Part shown: one piece after another, positions 18,080 through 24,525 of the stretch
How the letters are laid out: each line of letters begins with the position of its first letter
How positions within the stretch are numbered: position 1 is the stretch's first letter
Source of the DNA: an uncultured Frankineae bacterium
Lineage (GTDB): Bacteria > Actinomycetota > Actinomycetes > Mycobacteriales > SCTD01
Assembly (NCBI GenBank): GCA_902805805.1
Contig: CADCUE010000237.1
Span: 1-26,103, forward strand
DNA length: 26,103 nt
Direction of reading: 5' to 3'
Notes under the pieces: model-generated
Seen by the model: only the letters and a program-made list of their open reading frames with translations
The model's database searches: none
What the model was told of the DNA's origin: nothing
Program-made: the position numbers and the translations under genes

Positions 18080-18107
18080 GGCGACCGGCCCAGGTGCGCC
18101 GGTCACC
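18080..18107 (-). terminator. Hairpin after gntR, before the dpp promoter
   Basis: On the minus-strand transcript the arms GGUGACCGGC (18107-18098) and GCCGGUCGCC (18089-18080) pair over 10 bp with one G-U wobble around an 8-nt loop, 3 nt after the gntR stop. The wobble would be an A/C mismatch on the other strand, so the structure favours leftward transcripts. No U-tract follows. Confidence 0.5.
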
Positions 18108-18110
18108 GGC

Positions 18111-18767
18111 TCAGGTCTGGGCGGCCTGGCTGACCCACCGGTAGGACGCCCGTGCCGCGGTGACGTGGGCCCGGGCGATCGCCTCGGCGTGGTCCTCGTC
18201 GCCGGTGGCGATCGCCTGCAGGAGCTGCTCGTGCTCGGCCCAGCTGTGCGGCGCCCGGGTCGCCGCGCTGGTGCGGAAGACCCACTGCACCCGCCGCGCC
18301 ATCGGCGCGACCAGCAGCCCGAGGTAGTCGTTGCCGCTCAGCTCGACGACGAGGGAGTGGAAGTCGGTGTTGTACGAGGCGAGCTGGTCGAGCTCCTGCT
18401 GGTCGGTGGCCTGACGGGCCCGGCGGAGGATCTCGCGCAGGCGAGCGACGCCCGGCCCGGACGCCCGACGGGCGGCCAGGCGTGCGGCGAGCGGCTCGAG
18501 AGCTGCCCTGACGTCGAACAGGTCCTCCGCCTGCTCCGCGGTGATCTGGGCGACCACGGCGCCGCGCCGGGGGAGGATCTCGACGAACCCTTCGCTCGCC
18601 AGTGCCTGCAGCGCCTCCCGGACGGGGTTGCGGGACACGCCCAGCCGAGCGGCGAGCCGGTCCTCGACGATGCGGGTGCCGGGCGCCAGCTCCCCGGTGA
18701 CGACCAGTCGACGGAGCTCGTCGCTGACGAGCGACCGCAGCGGTTGGTGCCCTGCTCCGACCGTCAC
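18111..18767 (-). CDS. GntR family transcriptional regulator (FadR subfamily, FCD domain)
   Basis: Probable ligand-responsive repressor of the peptide/5-oxoproline genes. 218 aa from GTG 18767. A winged helix-turn-helix spans residues 10-72 (RLAARLGVSRNPVREALQAL, then the wing EILPRRGAVVA). An all-helical FCD ligand domain follows, with plausible metal ligands in NTDFHSLVV, AEHEQLL and ARAHV. GTG 18767 is preferred over ATG 18794, nine codons upstream, because GAGGCGAGG (18783-18775) sits 7 nt before it and ATG 18794 has no Shine-Dalgarno and lies inside the operator palindrome. It follows pxpC closely and is probably both cotranscribed with it and expressed from its own autoregulated start. 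The effector is unknown; 5-oxoproline or a peptide is the obvious candidate. Confidence 0.9.
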   Translation of the reverse strand: MTVGAGHQPLRSLVSDELRRLVVTGELAPGTRIVEDRLAARLGVSRNPVREALQALASEGFVEILPRRGAVVAQITAEQAEDLFDVRAALEPLAARLAARRASGPGVARLREILRRARQATDQQELDQLASYNTDFHSLVVELSGNDYLGLLVAPMARRVQWVFRTSAATRAPHSWAEHEQLLQAIATGDEDHAEAIARAHVTAARASYRWVSQAAQT

Positions 18768-18782
18768 CTTCGACCCTCGCCT

Positions 18783-18797
18783 CGTCGACTGCATGCA
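18783..18797 (-). promoter_or_regulatory. Probable GntR/FCD operator upstream of gntR
   Basis: CGTCGACTGCATGCA matches the dppA-side site at 13 of 15 positions. The two differences (T to C, A to G) are symmetric and keep the dyad; the palindrome extends to ACTGCATGCAGT at 18788-18799. It lies between the pxpC stop and the gntR ribosome binding site, the place expected for autoregulation. Confidence 0.65.
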
Positions 18798-18804
18798 GTA
18801 TTCG

Positions 18805-19659
18805 TCAGGTGTCGCGGAAGAGCACCTTCTGCCCGGGTCTGAGCTGACCGGCCCGGTCGACGTCGTCGTCGACCACGCAGGCGAGGACGGGGTAGCCGCC
18901 GGTGACCGGATGGTCGGCCAGGAAGAGCACCGGCTGACCGGACGGCGGCACCTGCAGCGCTCCGCGGACCAGCCCCTCGCTGGGCAGCTCGCCGGTGCGC
19001 ACCCGCGCCGGCGCCGGGCCGTCGAGCCGCAGCCCGATGCGGTTGCTGTCGGGCGTCACGACGTGCACCGCCGAGGCCAGGCGAGACCAGGCCTCGTCGG
19101 CGAACCAGTCCCGGCGCGGCCCGGGCGTGACGCGCAGGACGACGTCGCCCGGCTCGGGCTCGGCGACCGGCGCCACGTCGACGGTCGGCAGCGCACCGGT
19201 CGGCTCTCCGACCGGCAGGACGTCTCCGCGCGCCAGGGGAGGCGGGCCCAGCCCGGACAGGACGTCGCGGGAGCGGGAGCCGAGGACGGGCGGCACGTCG
19301 ACGCCGCCGCGCACCGCGACGCAGGTGCGCAGGCCGGCCACCGGCGCTCCCAGCCGCAGCTCGGCGCCGGCACGCAGCACGGTCGGCGCGAGGTGCGGCC
19401 ACGGTCCGGCGCAGCGGGCGCCGGTCGTCGCGAGCACGACGTCGTGGTGGGCTCGCAGGACGAGCCCGCCGAGGGTCGTCTCGAGGACCGCTGCCCCCGG
19501 CCGGTTGCCGACCAGCCGGTTGGCGAGGGCGTACGCCCGCCGGTCGCAGGCGCCCGACCGGCCGACGCCGAGCGCTCCGAGACCCGGCCGACCCTCGTCC
19601 TGCACGGTGGTGAGCGGTCCCGGCTCGACGACCTCCAGGGCCCTGACCCGGCGGCTCAC
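18805..19659 (-). CDS. pxpC: 5-oxoprolinase subunit C (biotin-dependent carboxylase-like, KipA family)
   Basis: Part of the ATP-dependent PxpABC complex that opens 5-oxo-L-proline (pyroglutamate) to glutamate in the cytosol. 284 aa. The family start PGPLTTVQDEGRPGLG and GVGRSGACDRRAYALANRLV are clear, as are LETTLGGLVLRA, the GGVDVPPVLGSRSRD block and LADHPVTGGYPVLA near the C-terminus. GTG 19659 overlaps the pxpB stop (GTGA). The frame runs on upstream antiphase to pxpB and was not used. The stop is followed after about 15 bp by the gntR ribosome-binding region. Confidence 0.92.
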   Translation of the reverse strand: MSRRVRALEVVEPGPLTTVQDEGRPGLGALGVGRSGACDRRAYALANRLVGNRPGAAVLETTLGGLVLRAHHDVVLATTGARCAGPWPHLAPTVLRAGAELRLGAPVAGLRTCVAVRGGVDVPPVLGSRSRDVLSGLGPPPLARGDVLPVGEPTGALPTVDVAPVAEPEPGDVVLRVTPGPRRDWFADEAWSRLASAVHVVTPDSNRIGLRLDGPAPARVRTGELPSEGLVRGALQVPPSGQPVLFLADHPVTGGYPVLACVVDDDVDRAGQLRPGQKVLFRDT

Positions 19660-20270
19660 GGCGTGACGTCGACGAAGCGGACCCGCGTGCCCGGGCGCAG
19701 CAGCGCAGGAGGGTCGCGGGCCAGGTCGAAGACGGCCAGCTGCGTGCGTCCGAGCAGCTGCCACCCGCCGGGCGAGGCCCGTGGGTAGACGCCGCTGAAC
19801 GGACCGGCCAGGCCCACCGCCCCGGGCGGTACGCGGGTGCGCGGGGAGGACCGCCGTGGCACGTCGTGCGGCCAGTCGGCGCTGACGAGGTAGCCGAAGC
19901 CGGGCGCGAAGCCGCAGAACGCGACGGACCACTGCGCGCCGGTGTGCCGGCGCACCAGCTCGGGCGACGGGCAGTCGAGCAGCGCGGCGACCTCGACCAG
20001 GTCCTCGCCGTCGTAGACGACCGGGACCTCCACGAGGGCGCCGTGCCGGCGCCGTCCGACCGGGCGCGGGGTCCGGCGGACAGCCGTCTCGACCGCGGCC
20101 AGCGACGTCTGCGCCGGGTCGGCGACCACCAGCACGGTCCGTGCGGCCGGCACGAGGTCGACCAGGCCGGCCGGCGGATCGGCGACGAGGGCGTCGTAGA
20201 GCGCCATCACCTCGTCCAGGTCGTCCAGCTCGACGAGCAGCGCCGTCGTCCCGCTGGGCAGGACGCGCAT
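19656..20270 (-). CDS. pxpB: 5-oxoprolinase subunit B (KipI family)
   Basis: Second subunit of the 5-oxoprolinase. 204 aa. It begins [17 protein letters not shown], the usual start of KipI/PxpB proteins, and has VPVVYDGEDLVEVAALL followed by the hallmark AFCGFAPGFGYL. Later blocks PRTRVPPGAVGLAGPFSGVY and PGGWQLLGRT are canonical. ATG 20270 shares its A with the pxpA stop (TGATG), so translation is coupled. Nothing is missing relative to the family. Confidence 0.93.
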   Translation of the reverse strand: MRVLPSGTTALLVELDDLDEVMALYDALVADPPAGLVDLVPAARTVLVVADPAQTSLAAVETAVRRTPRPVGRRRHGALVEVPVVYDGEDLVEVAALLDCPSPELVRRHTGAQWSVAFCGFAPGFGYLVSADWPHDVPRRSSPRTRVPPGAVGLAGPFSGVYPRASPGGWQLLGRTQLAVFDLARDPPALLRPGTRVRFVDVTP

Positions 20271-21019
20271 CAGGCGAACGGCGCGAGGCGCACGTCGGCT
20301 GCGGTCAGGGCCGCCCGCACGCGGCGGGCGATGTCGACGGCTCCGGGGGTGTCGCCGTGCACGCACAGCGAGTCGGGGGTCAGGTGGAGCGGCCGGCCCT
20401 CGACGTCGGCGACGGGCAGCCCGGTCGCCATCGCGACGCAGCGCTGGGCGATCTGTCCCGGGTCGTGCAGCACGGCACCGGGGAGCCTGCGCGGGACGAG
20501 GGCTCCGTCGGGGGTGTAGGCCCGGTCGGCGAACGCCTCCCGGACGACCGGCAGACCGGCGTCCTCGGCCAGCCGCAGCAGCGCCGATCCCGGCAGGCCC
20601 AGGAGCGGCAGCGCGGGGTCGTGCTCGCGCACGGCACGGACGACGGCGGCCGCCTGCGGCTCGCAGGTGACGACGGTGTTGTACAGCGCGCCGTGCGGCT
20701 TGACGTAGCGGACCCGCGAGCCGGCCACCCGGGCCAGCGCGTCGAGCGCGCCGAGCTGGTAGAGCACCTCGGCGGTGAGCACGTCGGGCTCCATGTCGAT
20801 GAAGCGCCGGCCGAAGCCCGGCAGGTCGCGGTAGCCGACCTGCGCCCCGATGGCCACCCCCCGCCGGGCGGCCTGCTCGCAGACCCGTCGCATGGTCGGG
20901 GCGTCACCGGCGTGGAAGCCGCACGCGACGTTCGCGCTCGTGACGATCTCGAGCAGCGCGTCGTCGTCCCCCAGCGTCCAGTGCCCGAAGCCCTCGCCGA
21001 GGTCGCTGTTGAGGTCCAT
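20270..21019 (-). CDS. pxpA: 5-oxoprolinase subunit A (LamB/YcsF family)
   Basis: Large subunit of the ATP-dependent 5-oxoprolinase. 249 aa. Diagnostic motifs in order are [12 protein letters not shown] at the start, [43 protein letters not shown] and [23 protein letters not shown] 21019 follows AGGGTGAG at short spacing. The aldo/keto reductase gene ends only 26 bp upstream, so pxpABC may be read through from it; I see no copy of the GntR operator before pxpA. In the pathway the product glutamate enters central metabolism. Confidence 0.94.
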   Translation of the reverse strand: MDLNSDLGEGFGHWTLGDDDALLEIVTSANVACGFHAGDAPTMRRVCEQAARRGVAIGAQVGYRDLPGFGRRFIDMEPDVLTAEVLYQLGALDALARVAGSRVRYVKPHGALYNTVVTCEPQAAAVVRAVREHDPALPLLGLPGSALLRLAEDAGLPVVREAFADRAYTPDGALVPRRLPGAVLHDPGQIAQRCVAMATGLPVADVEGRPLHLTPDSLCVHGDTPGAVDIARRVRAALTAADVRLAPFA

Positions 21020-21045
21020 CGCTCACCCTGCCCGTCCGCTCGGGC

Positions 21046-22023
21046 CTACCAGGCGTAGGCCTCCGGAGCCGGCCCGCCCGGACCGGGGAAGATCTCGTCG
21101 AGCCGGGTCAGCGACGCCTCGTCGAGGACGATCTCCGGTGCGCGCAGGGCGCCCTCGAGCTGCTCGAGGGTCCGCGGCCCGATGATCGGTGCGGTCACCG
21201 CAGGCTGGTGGAGCAGCCAGGCCAGGCCGACGTCGGCAGGGTGCTCGCCCAGCTCGTCGCAGAACGCCTCGTAGGCCTCGACCGCCGGCCGGTGCCGGTC
21301 CAGCTTCTCCCGCTGAGCGGGATCGGCGGAGCGCCCCTCCTGCTGCTTGCGCAGCACCCCGCCGAGCAGTCCCTGCTCGAGCGGTGACCAGGGGATCAGC
21401 CCGATGCCGTACGCCTCGCAGGCCGGGACGACCTCCAGCTCGACCGTGCGCTGCAGGAGGTTGTAGTAGCTCTGCTCGCTCACCAGGCCGACGCTGCCGC
21501 GGCGGGACGCCCGCTCGTTGCCCTGGGCGAGGGCCCAGCCGGGGAAGTTGCTCGATCCGACGTAGAGGATCTTGCCCGACTGCTTGAGGACGTCGAACGC
21601 CTCCCACAGCTCCTCCCACGGCGTGGAGCGGTCGATGTGGTGCATCTGGTAGAGGTCGATGTGGTCGGTCTGCATGCGGCGCAGCGACGCGTCGCACTGC
21701 CGCCGGATCGACAGGGCCGACAGCCCGGTCTCGTTGGGGCCGTCGCCCATGGAGCCGTAGAGCTTGGTGGCCAGCACCGTGCCCTCGCGGCGCCCACCGC
21801 CCTGCGCGAACCAGGTGCCGAGGATCGTCTCGGTCCAGCCCTCGCCCTTGCGCCAGCCGTAGACGTTGGCGGTGTCGACGAAGTTGATCCCGGCCGCCGC
21901 AGCGGCGTCCAGGATGGCGTGGCTGTCGGCCTCGGTCGTCTGCGGACCGAAGTTCATGGTCCCCAGGCACAGCGGGGAGACGCGCAGTCCGGTACGTCCG
22001 AGGTGGACGGAGGTCAGGGTCAT
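21046..22023 (-). CDS. Aldo/keto reductase
   Basis: NADPH-dependent carbonyl reductase of the AKR superfamily, cytosolic. 325 aa. The catalytic tetrad is visible: Asp50 and Tyr55 (FVDTANVYG), Lys87 (LATKLYG) and His128 (YQMHHID). The cofactor-side segments VGSSNFPGWALAQ, EQSYYNLLQRTVE and IPWSPLEQGLLGG match the bacterial YghZ/Tas-like branch. The natural substrate cannot be told. It is 26 bp upstream of pxpA on the same strand, so cotranscription is likely, but a role in oxoproline use is not established. The start ATG 22023 has only a weak ribosome binding site. Confidence 0.9.
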   Translation of the reverse strand: MTLTSVHLGRTGLRVSPLCLGTMNFGPQTTEADSHAILDAAAAAGINFVDTANVYGWRKGEGWTETILGTWFAQGGGRREGTVLATKLYGSMGDGPNETGLSALSIRRQCDASLRRMQTDHIDLYQMHHIDRSTPWEELWEAFDVLKQSGKILYVGSSNFPGWALAQGNERASRRGSVGLVSEQSYYNLLQRTVELEVVPACEAYGIGLIPWSPLEQGLLGGVLRKQQEGRSADPAQREKLDRHRPAVEAYEAFCDELGEHPADVGLAWLLHQPAVTAPIIGPRTLEQLEGALRAPEIVLDEASLTRLDEIFPGPGGPAPEAYAW

Positions 22024-22057
22024 GCCCGAACCGTAGCCGGGCGTCGGCCGCTCCGGC

Positions 22058-22684
22058 TCAGGGCAGGTCGAGGGAGGCGTCCGGACGCAGGGCGTCGAAC
22101 GTCGTGCCCGCCGGCTTGAGCGCGTCGAACTGGCCGTACCAGATCTGCGGCTGCGACAGCACGCCGTCGTGCACCGGGAAGGCGAGTCGGGGTGCGACGG
22201 TGCGCAGCAGCCCGACCGCCTCGGAGAGCTTGAGCCACGGCGCGGCCGTCGGCAGGCCGAGGACCTCGACGTCGGCGTCGGGCACCGTCAGCGCGTCGCC
22301 GGGCGTGAAGAAGCGCCCACCGACCAGGTAGCCGACGTTCGGGATGCGCGGGATGTCCTCGTGGATGACGGCGTGCTCGCGCCCGAGCACGTCGACGCGC
22401 ACACCGAGGTCCAGGACGTCGCCGTCGGAGACGACCGTCGACGGCAGGTCGCCCAGCTGACCGGCGCTGCCCTCGTCCACGTGCAGCCGCGCGTCCGGGT
22501 TGGCCTCGAGCAGCGTCCGCAGCCGTCCGGCGTCGAGGTGGTCGGGATGGGCGTGGGTGATCAGCACGGCGGTGAGCCCGCGCAGCTGCTCGAAGCCGGT
22601 GCTGAACACCCCCGGGTCGAGCAGCACGCGGGCGTCGCCGTCCTCGACGAGCAGGCAGCTGTGGCCGTACCTCGTGATGCGCAT
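22058..22684 (-). CDS. MBL-fold metal-dependent hydrolase
   Basis: Small cytosolic metallo-beta-lactamase-fold protein of the UPF0173-like group. 208 aa. It starts MRITRYGHSCLLVED, with His8 and Asp23 in LLDPG, and the zinc motif His44-Ala-His46-Pro-Asp48-His49 is intact. FFTPGDALTVPD and PVHDGVLSQPQIWYGQFD supply the later metal ligands. The fold and metal binding are clear; the substrate is unknown. The gene ends 34 bp before the aldo/keto reductase start. A GGGGAAG site lies about 9 nt before ATG 22684. Confidence 0.85.
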   Translation of the reverse strand: MRITRYGHSCLLVEDGDARVLLDPGVFSTGFEQLRGLTAVLITHAHPDHLDAGRLRTLLEANPDARLHVDEGSAGQLGDLPSTVVSDGDVLDLGVRVDVLGREHAVIHEDIPRIPNVGYLVGGRFFTPGDALTVPDADVEVLGLPTAAPWLKLSEAVGLLRTVAPRLAFPVHDGVLSQPQIWYGQFDALKPAGTTFDALRPDASLDLP

Positions 22685-22791
22685 GGGCGCATGCTTCCCC
22701 GCCGAGGCGGTCCTGCACCGGTCAGGGCGCTGGGGTCCACAGCGGCCTGCGCGTCGAGCTCTGCTCCTGAGCTCACGTGACGAGCTGGGCT

Positions 22792-23685
22792 TCAGAGCGG
22801 AGCTCGCCCTCGGCCGTCCTGGTCCGGGTCCTGCGCGGTGCCGGTCAGCCAGCTGCGGTAGAGCTCGGCGCTGCGGACCAGGACCGACTGCGCGTCCCGG
22901 TCCACGTCGGCGCCGGTCCAGGCGCCGTGGAGGCGGTCGAAGGCCACGCCGTCCAGGCGGGCCAGGAGCCGGTCGAGGTGGCGCTCGGGCAGCGGCAGCA
23001 GCATCGGGTAGCTGCGCATGAAGGACACGCGCCTGCGGCCGGGCAGCACCATCACCGTGTCGCCGACGAGCAGGGCGCCCCGACCCTCGGCGGCCGCCGC
23101 GACGTGCAGCACGGCGCTGCCGGCGAAGTGCCCGCCGCAGCGCAGCAGCGTCACGCCGGGGGCGAGCTCGACCTCGTCGTCCCACCACCGGACGGCGTCG
23201 TCGGGCCGCAGCACCCAGGCGGCGTCGCGGCGGGGCAGCCACATCGGGACCCCACGACCCTCGGCCACGGAACCACCTCCGGAGAAGCGGGAGCTCCACT
23301 CCACCAGGACGCCGCACAGGTGGGGATGGCTGCGCGCGATGCCGAGCAGCCCGCCCGTGTCCCGCACGAAGGCGACGGCGTCGTCGTCGAGGTAGCCCGG
23401 CGGGTCCCAGAGCACGCCCCCCTGCGGCGTCGTCACGAGCAGACCGCGGTGGCCGATGCCCAGCGACGGCGTCACCGTCAGCTCGTGCAGACCGGGCTCG
23501 ACCTCCCGCCACGCGGTGCGGTGCCCCTCGGCGGCGAGCTCGGCCAGCGATGTCCACGCCTGTCCCGACTCGGGGACGTACTGCCGGTCGTCGCAGCAGA
23601 TGACGCAGCGGGCAGGGACGTCCGGGCTGGGCGCGTACTGGTTGGCGCAGGTGCGGCAGATCCACGCCGTCGCGGTGACCGGCAC
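22792..23685 (-). CDS. Zinc-ribbon plus MBL-fold protein with degenerate metal motif
   Basis: 297 aa from GTG 23685, with GGAGGAC just upstream. An N-terminal four-cysteine knuckle (Cys10-x2-Cys13 and Cys27-x2-Cys30) resembles a zinc ribbon or rubredoxin-like site. The rest follows the MBL fold: GLLVTTPQGGVLWDPPG, then the first metal motif reading SHPHLCG (His120 and His122) where a canonical enzyme has His-x-His-x-Asp-His, so the Asp and third His are replaced by Cys and Gly. Later LRCGGHFAGSAVLHV, GALLVGDTVMVLPG and LHGAW supply further candidate ligands. It may bind one metal or use a different chemistry. It lies 22 bp downstream of ppk2. Function not recognised. Confidence 0.8.
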   Translation of the reverse strand: MPVTATAWICRTCANQYAPSPDVPARCVICCDDRQYVPESGQAWTSLAELAAEGHRTAWREVEPGLHELTVTPSLGIGHRGLLVTTPQGGVLWDPPGYLDDDAVAFVRDTGGLLGIARSHPHLCGVLVEWSSRFSGGGSVAEGRGVPMWLPRRDAAWVLRPDDAVRWWDDEVELAPGVTLLRCGGHFAGSAVLHVAAAAEGRGALLVGDTVMVLPGRRRVSFMRSYPMLLPLPERHLDRLLARLDGVAFDRLHGAWTGADVDRDAQSVLVRSAELYRSWLTGTAQDPDQDGRGRAPL

Positions 23686-23707
23686 GTCGTCCTCCGGGTC
23701 GCAGTCG

Positions 23708-24475
23708 TCAGCTCTCGGGCGAGAGGTCCAGGTCGTAGCCGCGGGAGAGCAGCTCCTTCTCCACCGCCTCGCACACGGTCTCGACGACCGTCACCCGCGC
23801 CAGCCGCTTCTGGTCGCCGGGCACCACGTGCCACGGCCCCCACGGGCGGTCGGTGCGCTCGAGCATGTCCTCGACCGCGGCCTCGTAGTCCGGCCGCTTC
23901 GCGCGGTTGCGCCAGTCCTCGTCCGTGAGCTTCCAGGAGCGCAGCGGGTCGTGGGCGCGGCTCTCGAAGCGGGCCAGCTGCTCCTCCTCCGAGACGTGCA
24001 TCCAGAACTTGACGAGGATCATCCCCTCGGCGTTCAGGGTGCGCTCGAACTGCGTGATCTCCTCGTACGCCCGCGACCACTGCTCCTCGGTGGCGAACCC
24101 CTCGACGCGCTCGACGAGCACCCGGCCGTACCAGGAGCGGTCGAGCACCGCGAATCCGCCCCAGCCCGGCAGGACCGGCCAGAAGCGCCACAGGAAGTGG
24201 TGGCGCTTCTCGTCGTGCGTGGGCGCCGCGAACTGCGCGACCCGCACGTGCCGCGGGTCCATGGGCGCCACCAGGCGCTTGATGGCCCCGCCCTTGCCGG
24301 AGGCGTCCCAGCCCTCGAACACCACGCACAGCGGCGGTCCGAGCCGGTGCTCGGCGATCTGACCGCCGAGCAGCAGCCGCAGCCGCAGCATCCGCTCCGC
24401 CGCCTGCTCCAGACGCGTCTCCGCTTCCTTCTTCCCCAGCCGGGCGGACAGGTCGACCTGGGACAGACGGCTCAT
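23708..24475 (-). CDS. ppk2: Polyphosphate kinase 2 family protein
   Basis: Cytosolic enzyme that transfers phosphate between polyphosphate and nucleoside mono- or diphosphates. 255 aa, one PPK2 domain. Walker A GWDASGKGG is at 55-63 and Walker B with the Arg-rich segment LDRSWYGRVLVERVEG at about 111-126; FERTLNAEGMILVKFWMHVS and the lid region RWKLTDEDWRN-like segment (WKLTDEDWRNRAKRPDYEAA) follow. Subclass (AMP, ADP or both) is not certain from sequence alone. ATG 24475 is the only good start, yet no Shine-Dalgarno is visible; it starts 50 bp after the acyl-CoA synthetase stop, so expression may depend on readthrough. Confidence 0.9.
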   Translation of the reverse strand: MSRLSQVDLSARLGKKEAETRLEQAAERMLRLRLLLGGQIAEHRLGPPLCVVFEGWDASGKGGAIKRLVAPMDPRHVRVAQFAAPTHDEKRHHFLWRFWPVLPGWGGFAVLDRSWYGRVLVERVEGFATEEQWSRAYEEITQFERTLNAEGMILVKFWMHVSEEEQLARFESRAHDPLRSWKLTDEDWRNRAKRPDYEAAVEDMLERTDRPWGPWHVVPGDQKRLARVTVVETVCEAVEKELLSRGYDLDLSPES

Positions 24476-24525
24476 GCGCGCAAGCGTCGCACGACCGCCG
24501 GAGGCGGACAGGAGCTGCCTGGCCC

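Noticed and set aside
18768..18794. ATG 18794 as start of gntR
   Set aside because: No Shine-Dalgarno, and it lies inside the operator palindrome; GTG 18767 has GAGGCGAGG at proper spacing.
21030..21045. GCCCG/CGGGC hairpin between the aldo/keto reductase and pxpA
   Set aside because: Only a 5-bp stem with no further support; too weak to call a terminator or attenuator.
22035..22058. AGCCGG/CCGGCT dyad at the end of the first MBL gene
   Set aside because: 6-bp stem with a 12-nt loop that overlaps the stop codon; no U-tract.
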